64,000 nt of DNA from Aliagarivorans taiwanensis DSM 22990 (GTDB lineage: Bacteria > Pseudomonadota > Gammaproteobacteria > Enterobacterales > Celerinatantimonadaceae), in contig NZ_AUBZ01000006.1 of NCBI RefSeq assembly GCF_000429505.1, positions 1 through 64,000 on the forward strand, written 5' to 3'. The notes beneath the pieces were generated by a model. It searched no databases. It was not told where the DNA came from and worked only from the letters and a program-made list of their open reading frames with translations. The position numbers and the translations under genes were made by a program. This document shows positions 62,484 to 64,000 of this stretch, in pieces; within the stretch, counting starts at the first letter, position 1; the number at the start of each line of letters is the position of its first letter.

Positions 62484-63728
62484 ACTGCGTGCCAGCGCGC
62501 CGCGGTTGAGTTCGACGATCTCCGCGCCCTGCTCGCCTTGTTGCTTACGTAGCTGCGGATCATCCAGCCACCTTGCCAGCTGTTTAGCCAGAGCGTCGAT
62601 ATCGGCACTTAGGTAAAGCGCCCCGCAGGCTTGCAGCTGTTGACTGATATCACTGAAGTTGAAGTCGTGACTGCCGGCCACCATGGGTAAGTCCATGGCC
62701 GCCGCTTCCAAATAGTTATGCCCACCCACTGGTACCAGCGAGCCTCCGATAAAAGCGATATCTGCTGCAGCATACATCAACATCAGCTCGCCCATGGTGT
62801 CGGCAAGATAGACCTGTACCTTCTCATCAATAGCTTGTTGATGGCTGCGTCGCGCGGTGTGCCAGCCCTGTTGTTCAATTAGCTCCGCCACGCTGTTAAA
62901 GCGCTCAGGGTGGCGCGGAACCAAGATAAGTAGTAGCTCTGGGTAGTCGGCAATCAGCTGGCGGTGCATTGCCAATACTTGCTCGTCTTCGCCCTTGTGG
63001 GTGCTGGCGGCAATCCAACAAGGCCGCCCTTCAAAGGCGGCGCGAAACTGCTTGGCTGGTTCCGCCAATTGGCTTTGGTCGGGCAGATCGTACTTCACAC
63101 TGCCTGTTACCTGTAGGCGAGCGGGATCCACCCCTAACTGGCGAAAGCGTTCGGCGTCGTCTTGGTGCTGCGCTAGCACCAGATCCAGCTTGGAGAACAG
63201 CGGTCGAGTGGCACTGCGCAGTTTTAGGTAACGGCGGGCAGAGCGCTCCGACATACGCGCGTTGATCAGCTTCACTGGGATCGCCTTGCTGGCGCAGCGG
63301 CCCAGCCAGTTGGGCCATAGTTCGGTTTCCATGATCCAAAGTTGTTTTGGCTGGTGCTTGAGTAAAAACAGGCTGATGCACGGCCACAGATCCAACGGTG
63401 CATAGCGGTGAGTCACACCCTCGCTAAGACGTTGCTCGGCCTGCTGGTAGCCAGTGGCGGTGGTGGTAGTTAGCAGGATGTTCAGCTCGGGGTGTTGTTG
63501 CTTGAGCTGTTTCACCAGTGGAGTGACCGCGATAACCTCACCAACGGATACGGCGTGCAGCCAGATATCGACCTGCTTAACTGTCTTGCTGATACCAAAG
63601 TGTTCCGGCCAGCGGCCGCCGAAGCCAGGCTTGTTGTTGCGAGGCCAGTAAAGCTGGTAGAGGAAGAAAGGGAGCGCTAGAAAATTAACTAGGTTATATA
63701 GGATCCGCACGTTTAGGCTAAGGTTCAC
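62463..63728 (-). CDS. waaA: Kdo transferase
   Basis: Adds Kdo to lipid A precursor. 421 residues. N-terminal membrane anchor MNLSLNVRILYNLVNFLALP, then GFGGRWPEHFG, DIWLHAVSVGEV (acceptor site Glu), and METELWPN. The C-terminal Rossmann half has GGSLVPVGGHNYLEAAAMDL and GSHDFNFSDIS. Length and motifs are those of gammaproteobacterial WaaA. Confidence 0.97.
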   Translation of the reverse strand: MNLSLNVRILYNLVNFLALPFFLYQLYWPRNNKPGFGGRWPEHFGISKTVKQVDIWLHAVSVGEVIAVTPLVKQLKQQHPELNILLTTTTATGYQQAEQRLSEGVTHRYAPLDLWPCISLFLLKHQPKQLWIMETELWPNWLGRCASKAIPVKLINARMSERSARRYLKLRSATRPLFSKLDLVLAQHQDDAERFRQLGVDPARLQVTGSVKYDLPDQSQLAEPAKQFRAAFEGRPCWIAASTHKGEDEQVLAMHRQLIADYPELLLILVPRHPERFNSVAELIEQQGWHTARRSHQQAIDEKVQVYLADTMGELMLMYAAADIAFIGGSLVPVGGHNYLEAAAMDLPMVAGSHDFNFSDISQQLQACGALYLSADIDALAKQLARWLDDPQLRKQQGEQGAEIVELNRGALARSLQSLLE

Positions 63729-63818
63729 TGTGTGTTAGCTGAACCTTAGCAAAAGCAGGGGCTTACTTGATAGAAATAGCTGCGTTTCGTGAGCTTTTTG
63801 GCGACCACGTAAGCAAAT

Positions 63819-64000
63819 CTAGCGATTGAACAGCTTATACTCTAGCAGGAACTTAAGGTTGGCAAGCTGGGTCATCAGTAACTCGCGGCCACGGTAGTAG
63901 TTTCTAACCAGTCGTCGGCCCAGGCTGATCTTCTTGCGCTCGCGGCCCGGTATAAAGCTGTGCCCATGGTCGTTCTGAACAAGTAGTTCAGGTTCAATTC
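63819..64000 (-). CDS. C-terminal fragment of an unidentified gene
   Basis: The minus-strand frame enters at the right edge and ends at TAG 63819-63821. It encodes IEPELLVQNDHGHSFIPGRE, later RRLVRNYYRGRELLMTQLAN and a C terminus KFLLEYKLFNR. Basic and aromatic; no family recognised from 60 residues. Position beside waaA suggests a cell-envelope role, by context only. Confidence 0.55.
   Translation of the reverse strand, partial: IEPELLVQNDHGHSFIPGRERKKISLGRRLVRNYYRGRELLMTQLANLKFLLEYKLFNR

Overview
The window is 64 kb of a gammaproteobacterial chromosome. The core gene order (yihD-srkA-dsbA; trmH-spoT-rpoZ-gmk; yicC/rph-pyrE; slmA-dut-coaBC/radC-rpmB-rpmG-mutM-coaD; LPS core genes with kdkA and waaA) points to a marine Alteromonadales/Aeromonadales-type organism. 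Ferrimonas- or Shewanella-like is my best guess, but genus cannot be fixed from sequence reading alone.

Left core (1-33.4 kb): The first 245 bases are the transposase-proximal end of a Tn5/IS50-type insertion sequence, inserted beside pgi, apparently inside the pgi terminator. Next come a diguanylate cyclase, yihD, ccoG, a MAPEG protein, srkA with a CYTH enzyme, an acyl-CoA ligase, dsbA, two orphan periplasmic binding proteins, a YihG-type acyltransferase, a HIT protein, and a chemotaxis cluster. That cluster holds a Cache_2 MCP, a Cache-only protein, and an MCP carrying a C-terminal PilZ domain. Then follow trmH, spoT, rpoZ, gmk, ppk2, a GDPD, ung, nfeD-qmcA, an orphan trpB, a YbaN-like gene, a FadL-type porin, two small unknown genes, mscS and a nitroreductase.

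Genomic island (33,492-48,227): A more A+T-rich element of about 14.7 kb is inserted at the 3' end of yicC. It is bounded by an imperfect 22-bp repeat of the yicC terminus, and each end carries three ACTCACC boxes, two of them spaced 12 bp apart, which look like integrase arm sites. It encodes a P4-type integrase beside yicC. At the other end are a DUF927 ATPase and two small HTH (excisionase/AlpA-like) proteins. It also has a second tyrosine recombinase with a small companion, a cluster of strong hairpins (possible oriT or switch), several unknown genes, and the main cargo. The cargo is a cytosine-5 DNA methyltransferase convergent with a two-gene unit: a 715-residue protein with two GHKL ATPase domains (Hsp90/MORC-like at the N terminus, histidine-kinase-like at the C terminus) followed by a receiver-domain protein with a long uncharacterised C-terminal region. 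This looks like a phosphorelay-style conflict/defence module and is the best candidate here for an undescribed system.

Right core (48.2-64 kb): yicC, rph, pyrE, an unknown helical protein, and a YHS-domain pseudogene broken by a nonsense codon and a 250-bp TA-flanked MITE. Then come a second mscS, slmA, dut, coaBC, radC, rpmB-rpmG, a small membrane-anchored protein, mutM, coaD, and an LPS-core block (two GT9 heptosyltransferase-type genes, a GT2 gene, kdkA, waaA and a truncated gene at the right edge).
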